DNA of 63,764 bases, taken from the NCBI RefSeq assembly GCF_001751245.1, contig NZ_LJGU01000114.1, positions 260,324 through 324,087 on the forward strand. Direction: 5' to 3'. A program made the position numbers and the translations under genes. Under the pieces are notes generated by a model. The model made no database searches, was not told where the DNA came from, and was given only the letters and a program-made list of their open reading frames with translations. Shown piece by piece: positions 1-9,110 of the stretch; position 1 is the stretch's first letter; each line of letters starts with the position of its first letter. The stretch is from Streptomyces oceani. Lineage in GTDB: Bacteria; Actinomycetota; Actinomycetes; Streptomycetales; Streptomycetaceae.

Positions 1-27
1 CCAAACGCTCAGCCGCCGCTCTTCGCC

Positions 28-1455
28 TCAGCGGCCCAGACTCAGCCGACGCCACACCGCCCGGGCCGCGTGGTGCCCGGACATGCCGTGTACGCCCGGC
101 CCCGGCGGCGTCGCCGAGGAGCACAGGAAGACCGCGGGGTGCGCGGTGGCGTACGGGACCCGGGACAGCTTGGGACGCAGCAGCAACTGCAGCCCGCTCG
201 CGGCGCCACAGGCGATGTCACCCCCGACGTAGTTGGCGTTCCGGCGGGCCAACTCCTGCGGACCCGTGGTCGCTCGGGCCAGCACCCGGTCCCGGAAACC
301 CGGGGCGAACCGGTCGAGCTGCCGCTCCACCAGTTCGGTCGCGTCGCCCGCCCAGCCGTTCGGCACGTGCCCGTACGCCCAGAAGGTCTGCTTGCCCTCC
401 GGCGCCCGGCTCGGGTCCACCACGCTGGGCTGCGTGGTGATCAGGAACGGCCGGTCCGGGTCCCGACCCTGCACGGCGCGACGCATGGCGTCGTCGATCA
501 CGCCCGCGGTGGGCCCCACGTGCACGGTCGTCGCGCGTCGCGCGGCCTCGTCGAGCCACGGCACCGGGCCGTCCAGGGCGTAGTCGATCTTGAACACGCT
601 GGGGCCGTACCGGTAGCCGTCGTAGGCATTGCCCAATCCGGCGATCCGGGCCAGCGCGGTCGGCGCGGTGTCGAAGACGTACGCGCGGGCGGGCGGCAGT
701 TCGTCCAGCCGCTTGACCGTCACCCCGGTGTGGAGGGTGCCGCCCAGTTCACGCAGGTACCCGGCGAGCGCGTCGGACACCGACTGCGATCCGCCGCGCG
801 CTACCGGCCAACCGTGCGCGTGGCCCGCGAGAGCGAAGACCAGCGCGATACCGGCGGTCGCGAACGTACTGGTGGGCGCGATGACATGGGCGGCCAGCCC
901 GGCGAACAACCCGCGGGCCCGCTCGCCGTGGAACCGGCGGCTGACCCAGGACGCCGGCTGCAGGCCGGCCAGCCCGAACCGCGCCAGCGCGAGGGGATCA
1001 CGGGGAAAGCCACCGTTGAACGCCGAGCCGAGCCCCAGGAAGTCCTCGCACAGCCGCTCCCAGTTGGCGAGGTGCGGCGTCACCAGCCGACGGTACGCCC
1101 CGGCGTCCCGTGAACCCAGCGAGGCGGCCGTACGCGCCACTGAGCGGGCCAGCACGGCGGCGTCGCCATCCGGGAAGGGGTGCGCCATCGGCAGCTCGGA
1201 CTGCAGCCACTCCAGCCCGTGCCGCTCCAGCGGCATGCCGCGGAAGGCGGGTGAGGCGATGCCCAGCGGGTGCCCGGCCGAGCAGGTGTCGTGCCGGAAG
1301 CCGGGCAGCGTCAGCTCCTCCGTACGAGCCCCGCCGCCCGCCGTGTCCAGCGCCTCGAAGACCTCCACCGAGAAGCCACGCCGGGCCAGTTCGACCGCCG
1401 CGGACAGCCCGTTCGGCCCCGCGCCCACCACTACCGCGTCCCGGATCGACCGCAC
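28..1455 (-). CDS. FAD-dependent oxidoreductase, phytoene-dehydrogenase-like
   Basis: The protein (475 aa) is a flavin amine-oxidase/phytoene-desaturase type enzyme. A Rossmann FAD motif GAGPNG sits at residues 11-16, followed by the GGGARTEEL stretch that is usual in this family. The C-terminal region has the [11 protein letters not shown] sequence typical of the second FAD-contact site. GTG at 1455 is chosen because a GGAGAG ribosome site lies about 8 bases upstream and the FAD fold begins right after it; the open frame continues further upstream without homology. It lies 26 bp after the phosphatase gene and is probably co-transcribed with it. The substrate cannot be read from the sequence; a carotenoid role is not supported because no other carotenoid genes are present. 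Confidence 0.85.
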   Translation of the reverse strand: MRSIRDAVVVGAGPNGLSAAVELARRGFSVEVFEALDTAGGGARTEELTLPGFRHDTCSAGHPLGIASPAFRGMPLERHGLEWLQSELPMAHPFPDGDAAVLARSVARTAASLGSRDAGAYRRLVTPHLANWERLCEDFLGLGSAFNGGFPRDPLALARFGLAGLQPASWVSRRFHGERARGLFAGLAAHVIAPTSTFATAGIALVFALAGHAHGWPVARGGSQSVSDALAGYLRELGGTLHTGVTVKRLDELPPARAYVFDTAPTALARIAGLGNAYDGYRYGPSVFKIDYALDGPVPWLDEAARRATTVHVGPTAGVIDDAMRRAVQGRDPDRPFLITTQPSVVDPSRAPEGKQTFWAYGHVPNGWAGDATELVERQLDRFAPGFRDRVLARATTGPQELARRNANYVGGDIACGAASGLQLLLRPKLSRVPYATAHPAVFLCSSATPPGPGVHGMSGHHAARAVWRRLSLGR

Positions 1456-1481
1456 CTTCGGCTCTCCCCTCGCCGCCTCGC

Positions 1482-2300
1482 TCAGCCGCCCTGCTGAAGC
1501 AGCCCCAGGATACGCCGGGCCGTCGCGGCGTCCCGCGCGGCGGTGAACGGCAGCGCGTTCCCGCCGGCCAGTTGGAACGGCTTGTCCAACAGCGTGCCGC
1601 TGGTGCCGCCCGCCTCCGCCACCAACAAAAGTCCCGCCGCGTGGTCCCAGGCGTTCTCCCAGGAGAACGCCAGCGCGTCGACCTCGCCCCTGGCGACCTT
1701 CAGATACTCCAGCCCCGCCGACCCGCAGGGCCGTGGCGCGACGCCCTCGGTCCACAACACACTCAGCGCGCGCTTCTCGTCATCGGTGGTGAAGTCGGGG
1801 TGGGAGGTGGCCACTTCGAGAACCGCACCGGGTTCCGGAGCACCCGTGAACAGCGCCTCGCCGTTCAGCGTCGCGCCTCCGTTCAGTCGGGCGACGGCCA
1901 TCAGGTCCGGCACCGGGGCGTACGTCCAGGACGCCAGCAGCTCCCCGTGGTGCGCCAACGCCACCAGCGTGCAGAAGCCGGACTCACCGCGTACGAACTG
2001 CCGGGTGCCGTCCACCGGGTCCACGATCCAGACCGGGTCCGTACCGCGCAGTGCCTCGTACGAAGCCGGGTCGGCGGCCACCGCCTCCTCTCCCACCACC
2101 ACGGAGCCGGGCAGCAGCTCGGTCAGCGCACGTGTGAGGGACTCCTCCGCCTGCCGGTCGGCGACGGTCACCAGGTCGTGCGGACCGTTCTTCTCCACCA
2201 CCTCGTGCGCGGCCAGCTGCCGCCAGCGGGGCATGACCTCCTCGGCCATGGCCTTTCGTACGGCTTCCTCGACACCGGCGACCAGCGCATCATCGACCAT
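1482..2300 (-). CDS. Inositol monophosphatase family phosphatase (histidinol-phosphatase-like)
   Basis: This is a 272-residue Mg2+-dependent phosphatase of the inositol monophosphatase superfamily. The metal ligands are visible as GEE at 70-72, DPVDGT at 94-99 and a late WDHAAG motif near residue 220. Members act on inositol phosphate, histidinol phosphate or similar small phosphoesters; the sequence resembles actinobacterial HisN-type enzymes but no his genes are nearby, so the substrate is open. ATG at 2300 has GGAG six bases upstream; ATG at 2309 is an alternative. It is the first gene of a minus-strand pair with the FAD oxidoreductase and diverges from the lipoate ligase gene. Confidence 0.88.
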   Translation of the reverse strand: MVDDALVAGVEEAVRKAMAEEVMPRWRQLAAHEVVEKNGPHDLVTVADRQAEESLTRALTELLPGSVVVGEEAVAADPASYEALRGTDPVWIVDPVDGTRQFVRGESGFCTLVALAHHGELLASWTYAPVPDLMAVARLNGGATLNGEALFTGAPEPGAVLEVATSHPDFTTDDEKRALSVLWTEGVAPRPCGSAGLEYLKVARGEVDALAFSWENAWDHAAGLLLVAEAGGTSGTLLDKPFQLAGGNALPFTAARDAATARRILGLLQQGG

Positions 2301-2420
2301 GCGCTCCATGGAAGCACGTCGGGTCGGCGGCCGAGGCGGCGACGTACTGGCCACGGGGTGAACGGGCGGTGGCCGGCCGGCCGTATCGTGTACGCGATCC
2401 GGTGTGGGAAGGGGAGCGTC

Positions 2421-3485
2421 ATGCACGGTGAGTACAAGGTTCCGGGCGGCAAGCTGGTCGTGGTGGATTTGGAGGAGCGTGCCGGGGTGCTGCGCGACGT
2501 CCAGGTGGCCGGCGACTTCTTCCTGGAGCCGGACGAGGCGCTCTTCGCCATCTCCAGGGCCTTGGAGGGCGCGCCCGGGACGCTGAGCACCGAGGACCTC
2601 GCCGGACGGGCCAGGGCCGCGCTCCCCGAGGGCACGATGATGTACGGCCTCACCGCCGAAGGGGTCGCCATCGCCGTCCGGCGTGCGCTCGCGGAGGCCA
2701 CCGACTGGGCCGACTACGACTGGCGGTTGGTCCACGCGGCCCCCCAGCCGCCAGCGCTGCACATGGCGCTCGACCAGGTGCTCACCGAGGAGGTCGCCGC
2801 CGGCCGCCGCCCGCCGACGCTGCGAATCTGGGAGTGGGGCGCCCCGGCGGTCATCATCGGCAGCTTCCAGTCCCTGCGGAACGAGGTCGACCCCGAGGGC
2901 GCCGCTCGGCACGGCATCGAGGTCGTACGGCGCATCTCGGGCGGCGGCGCCATGTTCGTGGAGAGCGGCAACACGGTCACCTACTCCCTCAGCGCCCCGG
3001 CCTCCCTCGTGTCCGGACTGTCCTTCACCGACTCGTACGCCTATCTCGACGCGTGGGTGCTGGACGCGCTGGGCGACATGGGCATCAAGGCGTGGTACCA
3101 GCCGCTCAACGACATCGCGACGGAGGCCGGCAAGATCGCCGGCGCGGCACAGAAACGCGTGGTCGGTCCCGACGGCGGCCCCGGCGCCGTACTCCACCAC
3201 GTGACCATGGCCTACGACATCGACGCGGACAAGATGCTGGACGTGCTCCGGGTCGGCAAGGAGAAGCTGTCGGACAAGGGCACGAAGAGCGCGAAGAAGC
3301 GGGTGGACCCGCTTCGACGCCAGACGGGCCTCGCCCGTGAGGCGGTCATCGAGCGCATGGTCGACTCGTTCCGGAGTCGTTACGGCCTCGCCCAGGACCA
3401 CGTCACGACCGAGGAGATGACCCGCGCGGAACACCTCGCCGCCACCAAGTTCGGCACCGCCGAATGGACCGCCCGCGTCCCCTGA
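2421..3485 (+). CDS. lplA: Lipoate-protein ligase A family protein with N-terminal accessory domain
   Basis: The enzyme (354 aa) attaches lipoate to acyl-carrier domains of 2-oxoacid dehydrogenases, via lipoyl-AMP. Residues about 1-90 look like the small LplB/Lip_prot_lig_C domain and residues about 100-350 like the LplA catalytic domain. Catalytic motifs are RRISGGG at 170-176 and the ligase lysine K238 in a KIAGAAQ motif. In E. coli LplA the small domain follows the catalytic one, so the order is reversed here, as in the split archaeal LplA/LplB enzymes but fused. ATG 2421 has an AAGGGGAG ribosome site. The gene converges with the MFS gene with only 5 bp between stops. Confidence 0.88.
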   Translation: MHGEYKVPGGKLVVVDLEERAGVLRDVQVAGDFFLEPDEALFAISRALEGAPGTLSTEDLAGRARAALPEGTMMYGLTAEGVAIAVRRALAEATDWADYDWRLVHAAPQPPALHMALDQVLTEEVAAGRRPPTLRIWEWGAPAVIIGSFQSLRNEVDPEGAARHGIEVVRRISGGGAMFVESGNTVTYSLSAPASLVSGLSFTDSYAYLDAWVLDALGDMGIKAWYQPLNDIATEAGKIAGAAQKRVVGPDGGPGAVLHHVTMAYDIDADKMLDVLRVGKEKLSDKGTKSAKKRVDPLRRQTGLAREAVIERMVDSFRSRYGLAQDHVTTEEMTRAEHLAATKFGTAEWTARVP

Positions 3486-3490
3486 CTGCC

Positions 3491-4948
3491 CTACGTCGTC
3501 CCGGGCGCCGCCGGCGCGGCAGAGCCCCCGCGGGCCAGTATGCTCGCGGGCACCGCGGCGAGGACGAAGAGCACTCCCGCCATCGCCACGTAGAGGTACA
3601 CGCCGGTCGCCGTACTCACCGGGGCGCCATCGGCGGACATCCCGGGAATCCGGCTCGCTTTGAGCACCTCGCCCCCGGCGAAGGTGAAGACGACCGAGCC
3701 GAGGGCGAGTACGACGGACACCAGGCCGGCGGTCGTACCCTGCCGTTCTGGTGCTTCGAGGCTGGTCGCCAGGTTGTAGCCGGAGGCGCCGATCGCGCCG
3801 GCGGCCATGCCGACCAAGGCGCCACAGGCGATCGCCAGCGGGAGCGTCGACACCCCCGCCAGCATCGCGAACGTCGCCACCGCCCCGAGAGCGATGCCGC
3901 CGAGCAGGGCCGGCGCCGGACCGAACCGGCCCGCGACCCATCCGGCGCAGGTGCCGCCGATGACGATGCCGAGATTGGGCGTGGCGAGCAGCACGGCGAC
4001 CGCTTCGCCGTCACCCAGCCCGTAACCGAGTCCGAGGTCGGGGGGCACCTGGGCGACGATGCCCGTCAGTTGCAGCATGCTCCGGAACGATCCCGCCGCC
4101 AGGACCAGGGCCAGCAGCGTCAGCAGGATCGGTCGGGTGAGTGCTCGGATCTCGATGATGGGTTCGTCGACCCGCGGCGCGAGGAACGCCCAGCCGGCCA
4201 AGGCGGCGACACCAGCCGCCAGCAACGCGATCATGCCGCCGGACAGCCATCCGAGGTCACTCCCGAGGCTGGTATAGGCGAGTACCGCGCCGAGGCCGCC
4301 GCCGAGCAGGAGCGCCCCGACCAGGTCGATCCGGCCGGTACCGCGGATCGGCGACTCCGGGATGACGGAGCGTACGCACAGAGCGGCCCCCGCGGCGAGC
4401 AGCGCCGCCACGACGAACACGCTCCGGTAGCCGAACATGTCGATGATCGGCCGCATCAGGAACGGCTCGACGATCCCGACGATCGACGAGCCGGACGTCA
4501 CGATCCCGACCATGGCCATCGCCACCCCGGGAGTGCAGATCTGGCGCGCGAGGGCCACCGTGATGAAGATCGCGGCCAGGGCTGCGCCCTGGAGGAAGCG
4601 CCCCACCAGGAAGATCCAGACGTTGGGGGCGACGAGGCAGATCAGCGCTCCGGCGCAGGCGAGGAGCAACGTGCCGATGAGCATCCGACGTTTGCCGAAG
4701 AGGTCGGAGCTCCTAGCGAGCAACGGCGACCAGATGGCCCCGGCGAGCATCGCGCTCGCGTTCAGCCACGCGGCCTGGTCGGTATCGAAGTGATCCAGTA
4801 ACTGGGGCAGGACCATCATGGGCGAGCCGATGGCCACGTCGGCCAGGACGTTGGCGAGTGTGAGCACGGCCGCCCACCGGACGAGTCGTCCGCTCCAGCG
4901 GTCCTCCTTGGCACGGGGTGCGGGTTTCTCCAGTGTGTCGTTCAGCAT
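3491..4948 (-). CDS. MFS transporter, EmrB/QacA-like drug exporter
   Basis: This integral membrane protein has 485 residues and about 12-14 hydrophobic segments, with the MFS loop signature around SSDLFGKRRMLIGT near residue 80. Length and spread of helices fit the 14-TM DHA2 (EmrB/QacA) group that exports drugs with proton antiport. ATG 4948 is chosen because AGGAGA lies 8 bases upstream; the frame extends 68 codons further but those codons look non-coding. It lies 216 bp downstream of the FAD monooxygenase on the same strand, which suggests a shared role in coping with an antibiotic or other xenobiotic. The actual substrate is unknown. Confidence 0.85.
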   Translation of the reverse strand: MLNDTLEKPAPRAKEDRWSGRLVRWAAVLTLANVLADVAIGSPMMVLPQLLDHFDTDQAAWLNASAMLAGAIWSPLLARSSDLFGKRRMLIGTLLLACAGALICLVAPNVWIFLVGRFLQGAALAAIFITVALARQICTPGVAMAMVGIVTSGSSIVGIVEPFLMRPIIDMFGYRSVFVVAALLAAGAALCVRSVIPESPIRGTGRIDLVGALLLGGGLGAVLAYTSLGSDLGWLSGGMIALLAAGVAALAGWAFLAPRVDEPIIEIRALTRPILLTLLALVLAAGSFRSMLQLTGIVAQVPPDLGLGYGLGDGEAVAVLLATPNLGIVIGGTCAGWVAGRFGPAPALLGGIALGAVATFAMLAGVSTLPLAIACGALVGMAAGAIGASGYNLATSLEAPERQGTTAGLVSVVLALGSVVFTFAGGEVLKASRIPGMSADGAPVSTATGVYLYVAMAGVLFVLAAVPASILARGGSAAPAAPGTT

Positions 4949-5164
4949 GTGTTCGTCTCCTGCCGGTGGGAAGTGCGGGCCCTGCGTCGGCACGCCCGAG
5001 GGCGGCGGGCGCGGGTGGTGTGGGTTGCCGGTGGTACGGCTTCCGGGTGGCGGGCGGGCGGCACGCCGTACGGGGTCGGGCCACCGGGCGGCCTGCCGGA
5101 GCCCTGGGGCGTGGGCCGCGGGACGCCGGGCAGACGGGTGAGCCTCCGTCACCTCGCGCCGCGG

Positions 5165-6298
5165 TCAGGGCGCGCCGACGTCGGCTGCTCGCAGCGCCTC
5201 GTCGCGGGCGGCGATGTCGTCCCAGGTGACCGGCAGCATGCGCTCGCGACCGCCGTCGACACGGCCTTGGGCGAAGGTGACGTAGGGGCGCTGCCGGGCC
5301 TCGTACCGTGCGAACGCGGCGGTGTGGTCATGGTCGTGCCCTTCGAGTTCCTCGGCGAGGAAGCGGGCGCCGGTGAGGGCGAGTGAGGTGCCCCGACCGG
5401 AGAGGAACGCCGGACTGTAGCCGGCGTCCCCGACGAGGGCGACGCGACCGCAGTGCCAGGAGGGCAGGCGGATCTGGCTCGCGGGGGTGAGATAGAAGTC
5501 GGGATCGGCGCGGGCCACCTCCAGTAGTTCCGGAATCCGCCACGACCGGTAGCCCGAGAAGGCGTCGAGAAGGATCTGCTTCTGGGCCACCAGGTCGTGG
5601 TGGTCGTAGTCGATCGGTTCCGAGCGGAACTGGAAGACCGCGACGGCCCTGCCCCCGTACCGGAAGACGCCCACCATCCGGCCGGGGACGTTATGTATCG
5701 AGTTGACGCCCCCCGATCGCGCCTCGCCGGGGTGGTACGCGAGGGCGAAGTAGACACCGAGGTGTCGGAGACAGCGCTCCTCGGGGCCGAACACCAGCCC
5801 GCGTACCGCGGAGTGCTGCCCGTCGGCGCCGAGCACCAGGTCGTACCGCTCGGTGTGGCCTGAAGTGAAACGCACGTCGACACCGCCGGTGTCGCCGCCG
5901 TCATCACCGCCGTCGTGCAGCGATGCGATCGAGTCGCCGAAGCGGATCCCCACGGTGTACGGCAGCGCGTCGGCGAGGACGCGCACGAGGTCCTCGCGGA
6001 GCAGCTCGACGTCGTCATCGGAGTCGTTGACCTCCGCCATCGGGATACGGCCGATCGGCGCGCCCCCGCTGTCGACGAAGCGGGTGAGTTCGGACATCCG
6101 GACCCGCCGCTCCCGGATCCTGCCGAGCAGTCCCATCTTGTCCACGGCCCCGATCGCGTCGCCGCGGATGTCGATGGGCGTGCCCGTGAGCCGGAGGTGG
6201 CGGGCGTACTCGACCACGGTGACGTCATGGCCGCGGGTGCTGAGCTCGAGTGCGCAGGCGAGTCCGGCGATACCGGCTCCGGAGATCAGGATGTCCAC
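5165..6298 (-). CDS. FAD-dependent monooxygenase (aromatic hydroxylase / TetX-like family)
   Basis: The 377-residue protein is a single-component class A flavoprotein monooxygenase that uses NAD(P)H and O2 to hydroxylate a ring substrate. Motifs are GAGIAG at 7-12 for the FAD ADP-moiety, the ADGQHSAVRG (DG) motif near 160 and VALVGDAGYSP (GD motif) near 285. The family includes tetracycline- and rifampicin-inactivating enzymes as well as tailoring hydroxylases. GTG 6298 has GGAG 8-9 bases upstream and starts right at the FAD strand. It is transcribed divergently from a TetR regulator across a 143-bp spacer containing a dyad, so it is probably repressed by that protein. The MFS gene follows on the same strand. 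Confidence 0.9.
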   Translation of the reverse strand: MDILISGAGIAGLACALELSTRGHDVTVVEYARHLRLTGTPIDIRGDAIGAVDKMGLLGRIRERRVRMSELTRFVDSGGAPIGRIPMAEVNDSDDDVELLREDLVRVLADALPYTVGIRFGDSIASLHDGGDDGGDTGGVDVRFTSGHTERYDLVLGADGQHSAVRGLVFGPEERCLRHLGVYFALAYHPGEARSGGVNSIHNVPGRMVGVFRYGGRAVAVFQFRSEPIDYDHHDLVAQKQILLDAFSGYRSWRIPELLEVARADPDFYLTPASQIRLPSWHCGRVALVGDAGYSPAFLSGRGTSLALTGARFLAEELEGHDHDHTAAFARYEARQRPYVTFAQGRVDGGRERMLPVTWDDIAARDEALRAADVGAP

Positions 6299-6327
6299 TT
6301 GTGCGCTCCAGGGTTCGCTGGGACCAG

Positions 6328-6353
6328 ATACTAAAGCGACTAACTGTTGCTTT
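6328..6353. promoter_or_regulatory. Candidate TetR operator overlapping the monooxygenase promoter
   Basis: The spacer between the divergent monooxygenase and TetR genes contains AAAGCGAC (6333-6340), a 5-bp gap and GTTGCTTT (6346-6353), an inverted repeat with one mismatch. On the minus strand a TAGTAT box (6333-6328) fits a -10 element for the monooxygenase, directly next to the dyad. A repressor bound here would block that promoter. Inference from position and symmetry only. Confidence 0.5.
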
Positions 6354-6441
6354 TAAGCAGCCTACTGGTGACCGGCTTGCACCGCAACGCAGCACCTGGC
6401 GACAATCGGCATTCGACGAAGAACAGGAGGTGAGCGCGGCG

Positions 6442-7050
6442 ATGGCCGAGGGGATCGCTGACCGGCCGCCCGCGCGGCGCCCTGGTGGTCGCAGCGCGCG
6501 CGTGAGAGCGCAGATCCTCGCCGCGACCGCCGAACTCGTGGCACGCGACGGCGTCGCGGGCTTCCGCTACGAGGAGGTCGCCGAGCTCGCCGGCGTGCAC
6601 AAGACCAGCGTCTACCGCAACTGGCCCGACCGCGAGGAGTTGGTGGCCGAAGCCCTGTTGCGCTATGCCGAGGATCTCGCCTCGGTCGCCGACACCGGCG
6701 ACCTCCACCGGGACTTGGTGGACTTCCTGTTGGCCCTCGCCGGCGGCCTGGAGACCCCGTTCGGCCAGACGCTCGAGCAGGCCGTCCTGCCCGCCCACCA
6801 GAGCCCCACCGTCCGGCAGGCGCTGAGCAGGATCCTCGACCAACGGGTGGCCGCCCTGCGCCGGCGGGTGGACACCGCCGTCGACCGAGGCGAACTTCCC
6901 CCGGTCGACAGCTCCTTCCTCGGCGAGATGATCTCCGGCCCGGTACACCTCATCGTCAACCGCGGCCAACGCGCGTTCGCCCGTACGGACGCTGAGCGCG
7001 TCGTCGGCGTGGTGCTCGCCGGCATCCGGGCCACGGCACCGCACGACTGA
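6442..7050 (+). CDS. TetR family transcriptional regulator
   Basis: This 202-residue regulator has an N-terminal TetR helix-turn-helix (about residues 17-63, with the FRYEEVAELAGVHKTSVYRNW region as recognition helix segment) and a C-terminal ligand-binding half resembling the TetR_C_11 type. ATG 6442 follows an excellent AGGAGGTGA site at 6425-6433. It diverges from the FAD monooxygenase, with a dyad between them, so the simplest model is a ligand-released repressor of the monooxygenase and perhaps of the MFS exporter. The inducer is not predictable. Confidence 0.9.
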   Translation: MAEGIADRPPARRPGGRSARVRAQILAATAELVARDGVAGFRYEEVAELAGVHKTSVYRNWPDREELVAEALLRYAEDLASVADTGDLHRDLVDFLLALAGGLETPFGQTLEQAVLPAHQSPTVRQALSRILDQRVAALRRRVDTAVDRGELPPVDSSFLGEMISGPVHLIVNRGQRAFARTDAERVVGVVLAGIRATAPHD

Positions 7051-7110
7051 GCAATCGCCCGCCGGCCCGTCAAGGGCGGACGACGGCCCGTGACGCTCCT
7101 GCGCGACGCC

Positions 7111-7545
7111 TCAGTCGAGGCAGAACTCGTTCCCCTCGACGTCCCGCATCACGAGGCACGACTCCTCGACGCCATCCGCGGGCAGGAGCCGCACGCGTGC
7201 CGCGCCGAGCGCGACCAGCCGCGCGCACTCGGCCTCGAGCACGGCGAGGCGCTCCTCACCCACGAGCCCGGTGCCGACCCGTACGTCAAGATGGAGCCGA
7301 TTCTTGACGACCTTCTCCTCGGGCACACGCTGGAAGAACAGCCGCGGGCCCTCCCCCGAGGGATCAACGCAGGCGAACGCCGAACCCTGGCTCTCGGGCG
7401 GCAGCGAGCGATCGAAGTCGCCCCACGTAGCGAAACCCTCGGGCGGCGGCGGCACGACGTACCCCAACACCTCGCACCAGAAACGAGCGACACGCTCTGG
7501 TTCGGCACAATCGAAGGTGATCTGGAGCTGCTTGACCGACGCCAT
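7111..7545 (-). CDS. VOC (glyoxalase-like) family protein
   Basis: A single-copy vicinal-oxygen-chelate fold protein of 144 residues (glyoxalase-like domain 6 type), starting KQLQITFDCAEPERVARFW and ending with the usual VMRDVEGNEFCLD motif. The family includes lyases, dioxygenases and antibiotic-sequestering proteins; this subtype is mostly uncharacterised. A TATGCT box ends six bases before ATG 7545, so the mRNA may be leaderless. It stands alone between the TetR gene (convergent) and the flavodoxin gene. Confidence 0.85.
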   Translation of the reverse strand: MASVKQLQITFDCAEPERVARFWCEVLGYVVPPPPEGFATWGDFDRSLPPESQGSAFACVDPSGEGPRLFFQRVPEEKVVKNRLHLDVRVGTGLVGEERLAVLEAECARLVALGAARVRLLPADGVEESCLVMRDVEGNEFCLD

Positions 7546-7648
7546 CTTTCCAGCATAGCGGCGCGTGCCACCCCGGAACCACCCGGCGTGTCGCGGGACA
7601 TGGGCTCGCCTCGGCTGTCCTCCAGCAGGACCTGCCAGCCACAGCGGA

Positions 7649-8380
7649 CTAACGGTGTTCCGGGTTGGCGTGGCCGGCGTGGCAGCCGGCGTCCCACTCC
7701 GAACGCCTGTTGCCGTACGGGGGGACGCCTCCGTTGCGGCGCAGCATCGAGGCCAGGTGCAGGAGGTTGTACGTCATGAAGGTGGTGTTCCGGTTGGTGA
7801 ACTCGTTCTCCGGTCCCCCTGAGCCCGGGTCGAGGTACGACGGTCCCGGGCCGACCTCGCCGATCCAGCCGGCGTCGGCCTGCGGTGGGATGGTGTAGCC
7901 GATGTGCTGGAGGCCGTACAGGACACTCATCGAGCAGTGCTTGATACCGTCCTCGTTTCCGGTGATCAAGCAGCCACCGACTCTGCCGTAGTAGGCGTAC
8001 TGGCCGCGCTCGTTGAGCACTCCGGAGTAGCCGTAGAGACGCTCGATCACGTGTCGCATCACCGAGCTGTTCTCCCCGAGCCAGATCGGGCCCGCGAGCA
8101 CCAGGATGTCGGCGGCCAGCACACGCCGCAGCAGGGCGGGCCACTCGTCGCGGTCCCAGCCGTGTTCGGTCATGTCGGGGCGTACGCCAACGGCGATGTC
8201 GTGGTCGACGGCGCGGATCTGGTCCACCTCCACACCGTTGTCGTGCATGAGCGCCACGCTTCGGTCCACCAGTCCCTGGGTGTTGCTGGGCTCGGGCGTA
8301 CGGTTCAGCGAGCAGTTGACGTACATCGCCCGGAGCCCGGTGAAGTCCACGGCCACGGGCTGGGAGTCGTCTCGGGACAT
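7649..8380 (-). CDS. Flavodoxin family / NAD(P)H-dependent FMN reductase-like protein
   Basis: This 243-residue protein has a flavodoxin-like fold. Residues about 16-60 carry the first beta-strand and the phosphate loop (YVNCSLNRTPEPSNT), and an ILVLAGPIWLGENSS segment near 95 matches the flavin-contact loop of FMN reductases of this group. The C-terminal part (about 190-243) is rich in Asn, His and Gly and has no assigned domain. It likely binds FMN and transfers hydride or electrons. It sits 96 bp downstream of an FMN reductase and LLM monooxygenase pair on the same strand, so it may supply or use reduced flavin in the same pathway. Confidence 0.8.
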   Translation of the reverse strand: MSRDDSQPVAVDFTGLRAMYVNCSLNRTPEPSNTQGLVDRSVALMHDNGVEVDQIRAVDHDIAVGVRPDMTEHGWDRDEWPALLRRVLAADILVLAGPIWLGENSSVMRHVIERLYGYSGVLNERGQYAYYGRVGGCLITGNEDGIKHCSMSVLYGLQHIGYTIPPQADAGWIGEVGPGPSYLDPGSGGPENEFTNRNTTFMTYNLLHLASMLRRNGGVPPYGNRRSEWDAGCHAGHANPEHR

Positions 8381-8476
8381 CCCTCGTTCTCCTTCGGTTC
8401 GGGCCCCTGAAGCGGGCGGCCCGGGGTCGGAAACGGGTCGCGAGGCTGTGGGGGCGTTCAGCTGGGATGTGCTCGG

Positions 8477-9103
8477 TCAGGCACCGCCGCCCGGCGATCC
8501 GCCCAGCAGCCGCTGCATGGCGGTGAGTTCCTCCGTGAAAGCGTCCCTCCGCTGGCGGGTGCCACAGCCCTGGACCAGGCGGGCGAAGTCGGTTGCCGCG
8601 TTCGTGATGCGCTGCCCGAGGGCGGCGTTGGTCTGAGCCCCGAAGTCGTCGGTGGCGGCGTAGACGCCCCGGGGCGAGACGATGGCGTGCAGGTAGGAGA
8701 ACATCGGCCGCAGCGCGTGTTCGAGGACGAGGGAATGGCGTTCGGTTCCGCCGGTGGCCCCGATGAGGACGGGCATGTCCGTGAACGTCTCCTCCGGCAG
8801 CACGTCGAAGAAGCACTTGAACAGACCGCTGAAGGACGCGTTGAAGGCGGGCGTGACGGCTATGACCCCGTCGGCGCTCGCCACCGTCTCGAACGCGTCC
8901 TCCAGCGGGCCGGTGGGGAAACCGGTCAGTGTCGCGTCCATGACGGCCCGCCCCAGGGGCCGGAGTTCCACGAACGACGACTCGACCTGTTCGCCCGGGT
9001 GGGCCTCCAACGCCGTACGAACGGCGGCCTCGAGTCGATCCGCGAGGAGGCGGGTCGAGGAGGGCTCGCGGAGGCCACCGCTGATGATCGCCAGTCGGGT
9101 CAT
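8477..9103 (-). CDS. NADPH-dependent FMN reductase (SsuE/CE1759 family)
   Basis: The enzyme (208 aa) reduces free FMN with NAD(P)H. Residues 1-20 give the flavodoxin-like start AIISGGLREPSSTRLLAD with the phosphate-binding loop, and an AVTPAFNASFSGLFK stretch near residue 85 is the flavin-contact loop seen in the family. It lies 7 bp downstream of an LLM luciferase-like monooxygenase, the standard arrangement for a two-component flavin-dependent monooxygenase in which this protein delivers FMNH2. The final residues GGSPGGGA are flexible. Confidence 0.88.
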   Translation of the reverse strand: MTRLAIISGGLREPSSTRLLADRLEAAVRTALEAHPGEQVESSFVELRPLGRAVMDATLTGFPTGPLEDAFETVASADGVIAVTPAFNASFSGLFKCFFDVLPEETFTDMPVLIGATGGTERHSLVLEHALRPMFSYLHAIVSPRGVYAATDDFGAQTNAALGQRITNAATDFARLVQGCGTRQRRDAFTEELTAMQRLLGGSPGGGA

Positions 9104-9110
9104 GCCGCGC

